A program made the position numbers and the translations under genes. DNA of 6,623 bases from an uncultured Terrimonas sp. GTDB taxonomy: Bacteria; Bacteroidota; Bacteroidia; Chitinophagales; Chitinophagaceae. The DNA is taken from the NCBI GenBank assembly GCA_946886925.1, contig CAMPJQ010000161.1, positions 1 to 6,623 of the forward strand, written 5' to 3'. Each line of letters opens with the position of its first letter. The first letter of the stretch is position 1. Shown in pieces: positions 5,962-6,623 of this stretch. The notes under the pieces are model-generated. The model was not told where the DNA came from and did no database searches. It was given only the letters and a program-made list of their open reading frames with translations.

Positions 5962-6623
5962 GCTCTTCCCCACCCTGCCGCTCTTTTCTTTCGTTGGAGT
6001 GTTGTATTCTAAAGTTGCCGTTGTTTTCAAAGTATTCTTTATATTTTTCCCTGTATTTTTTAGTAACCTTTTTAGACTGTTTCACATCATTGATATATAA
6101 ATCACCGTCTTTGATTTCAATGGAATAAGGCTTGCCGTTTTCTATTAGCCCGTCTTTTTCCAGGTCGTTTGTAAAGGCTTTCAACCGCTGTAAGGATACT
6201 TTGGCTTTCTGCAAACCCAATGTAGCATTTTGCAAATTTATTTTAAGGTCGTGATCAAGGCTGAGCCGCATTTGTTTCAGATTCTGATCTACCATTATTT
6301 TGGTCTTGTTCAGTTGCAGTTTTATATTATCTAAATGAATATCATTTTCAAGCTCTATCCTATTATTCACATCTGCCAGCGCATGCCTGGTATCTTTCTC
6401 TATCTGCTTCCAGTTTATATTGTCAATGGCTTTCCGGTAAGCATTTTCTACTTTGCCCCAATCCTTATTTCTAAGTTCCGCTTCTAGTTTTTGCAAGCGG
6501 TATTCCACGTTTTTCAAAGCCCTTTCAAGAGACCGCACATCTAGTTCCTCATCCAAAACGGATTGATCATCCAGGGCGCTTCCCTCAGGTTGGCGAAGCC
6601 GCGCTGGCAGTTTTCCAGGGCCT
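5954..6623 (-). CDS. Hypothetical charged helical/coiled-coil protein with 16-residue repeats (5' end probably outside window)
   Basis: The function is not recognised. The gene is read on the minus strand to TGA at 5954-5956. A TTG at 6554-6556 would give 200 residues, but the frame stays open for 22 more codons to the window edge (preceding residues ...GSALDDQSV), so the annotated gene is likely 5'-partial. Numbered from that TTG, residues ~1-130 are rich in Glu, Lys, Asp, Asn and Leu and strongly helical. DWGKVENAYRKAIDNI (32-47) and NWKQIEKDTRHALADV (48-63) are tandem 16-residue repeats. Residues ~126-184 form a compact module (LEKDGLIENGKPYSIEIKDG, then DLYINDVKQ, then KKYREKYKEYF) resembling, from memory, tails on Bacteroidota BlaR1/M56-type and anti-sigma-associated proteins. 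No signal peptide or membrane segment is visible in the part present; one could lie upstream. It converges on the PorP/SprF-like gene with a 62-nt gap. Alternative: the upstream 67 nt belong to another gene ending at 6541 in a different frame (last residues INPFWMRN), with this gene starting at the TTG. Confidence 0.75.
   Translation of the reverse strand, partial: GPGKLPARLRQPEGSALDDQSVLDEELDVRSLERALKNVEYRLQKLEAELRNKDWGKVENAYRKAIDNINWKQIEKDTRHALADVNNRIELENDIHLDNIKLQLNKTKIMVDQNLKQMRLSLDHDLKINLQNATLGLQKAKVSLQRLKAFTNDLEKDGLIENGKPYSIEIKDGDLYINDVKQSKKVTKKYREKYKEYFENNGNFRIQHSNERKERQGGEELI

Noticed and set aside
5870..6100. Plus-strand 76-codon open frame across the convergent junction.
   Set aside because: It is made of the G-free repeat (Leu/Pro/Ser runs) and the antisense of the coiled-coil gene, so it is a low-complexity artefact.
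6581..6602. GGCGAAGCC hairpin near the window end as a regulatory structure.
   Set aside because: A three-base-pair stem with a GAA loop is too short to mean anything by itself.

Overview
The window reads as chromosomal DNA of a Bacteroidota member, most likely a Chitinophagaceae-like or related gliding/T9SS-bearing lineage. This is inferred from gene content: a very large surface protein ending in the gliding-motility-type (type B) C-terminal sorting domain, followed directly by a PorP/SprF-type outer-membrane protein. Both belong to the type IX secretion system (T9SS), which is confined to this phylum. Moderate GC, AT-rich intergenic DNA and mostly SD-less starts fit the same picture.

Layout. 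Positions 1-993 (+) hold the C-terminal 330 codons of RecG, the branch-migrating DNA helicase; its 5' part lies outside the window. After a 58-nt gap comes a 1213-residue secreted protein (1052-4693, +): signal peptide, DUF7948-like N-terminal domain, SBBP-type beta-propeller region, four PKD domains and a CHU_C/T9SS type B sorting domain. A 79-nt gap with a perfect 25-nt AT palindrome and an unusually strong Shine-Dalgarno sequence leads to the PorP/SprF-family gene (4773-5891, +). A short G-free, CTTAC-rich tandem repeat (about 5892-5961) separates it from a convergent gene on the minus strand (5954 to the window edge). That gene encodes a charged, helical, probably coiled-coil protein; it has no stop up to the window end, so it is probably 5'-truncated.

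How the genes work together. The central pair looks like a substrate/partner unit of T9SS. The giant PKD protein would cross the inner membrane by Sec and the outer membrane by the SprA translocon. The adjacent PorP/SprF-like protein would help its export or its anchoring at the cell surface, as SprF does for the adhesin SprB in Flavobacterium johnsoniae. RecG is an unrelated housekeeping neighbour. The function of the minus-strand gene is unknown.

No CRISPR array, RNA gene, insertion sequence or recognisable defence system is visible. The less ordinary observations are the strong SD in front of the porP/sprF-like gene, the AT palindrome, the G-free octamer repeat, the 16-residue tandem repeat in the coiled-coil protein and the GC-rich last 67 nt.
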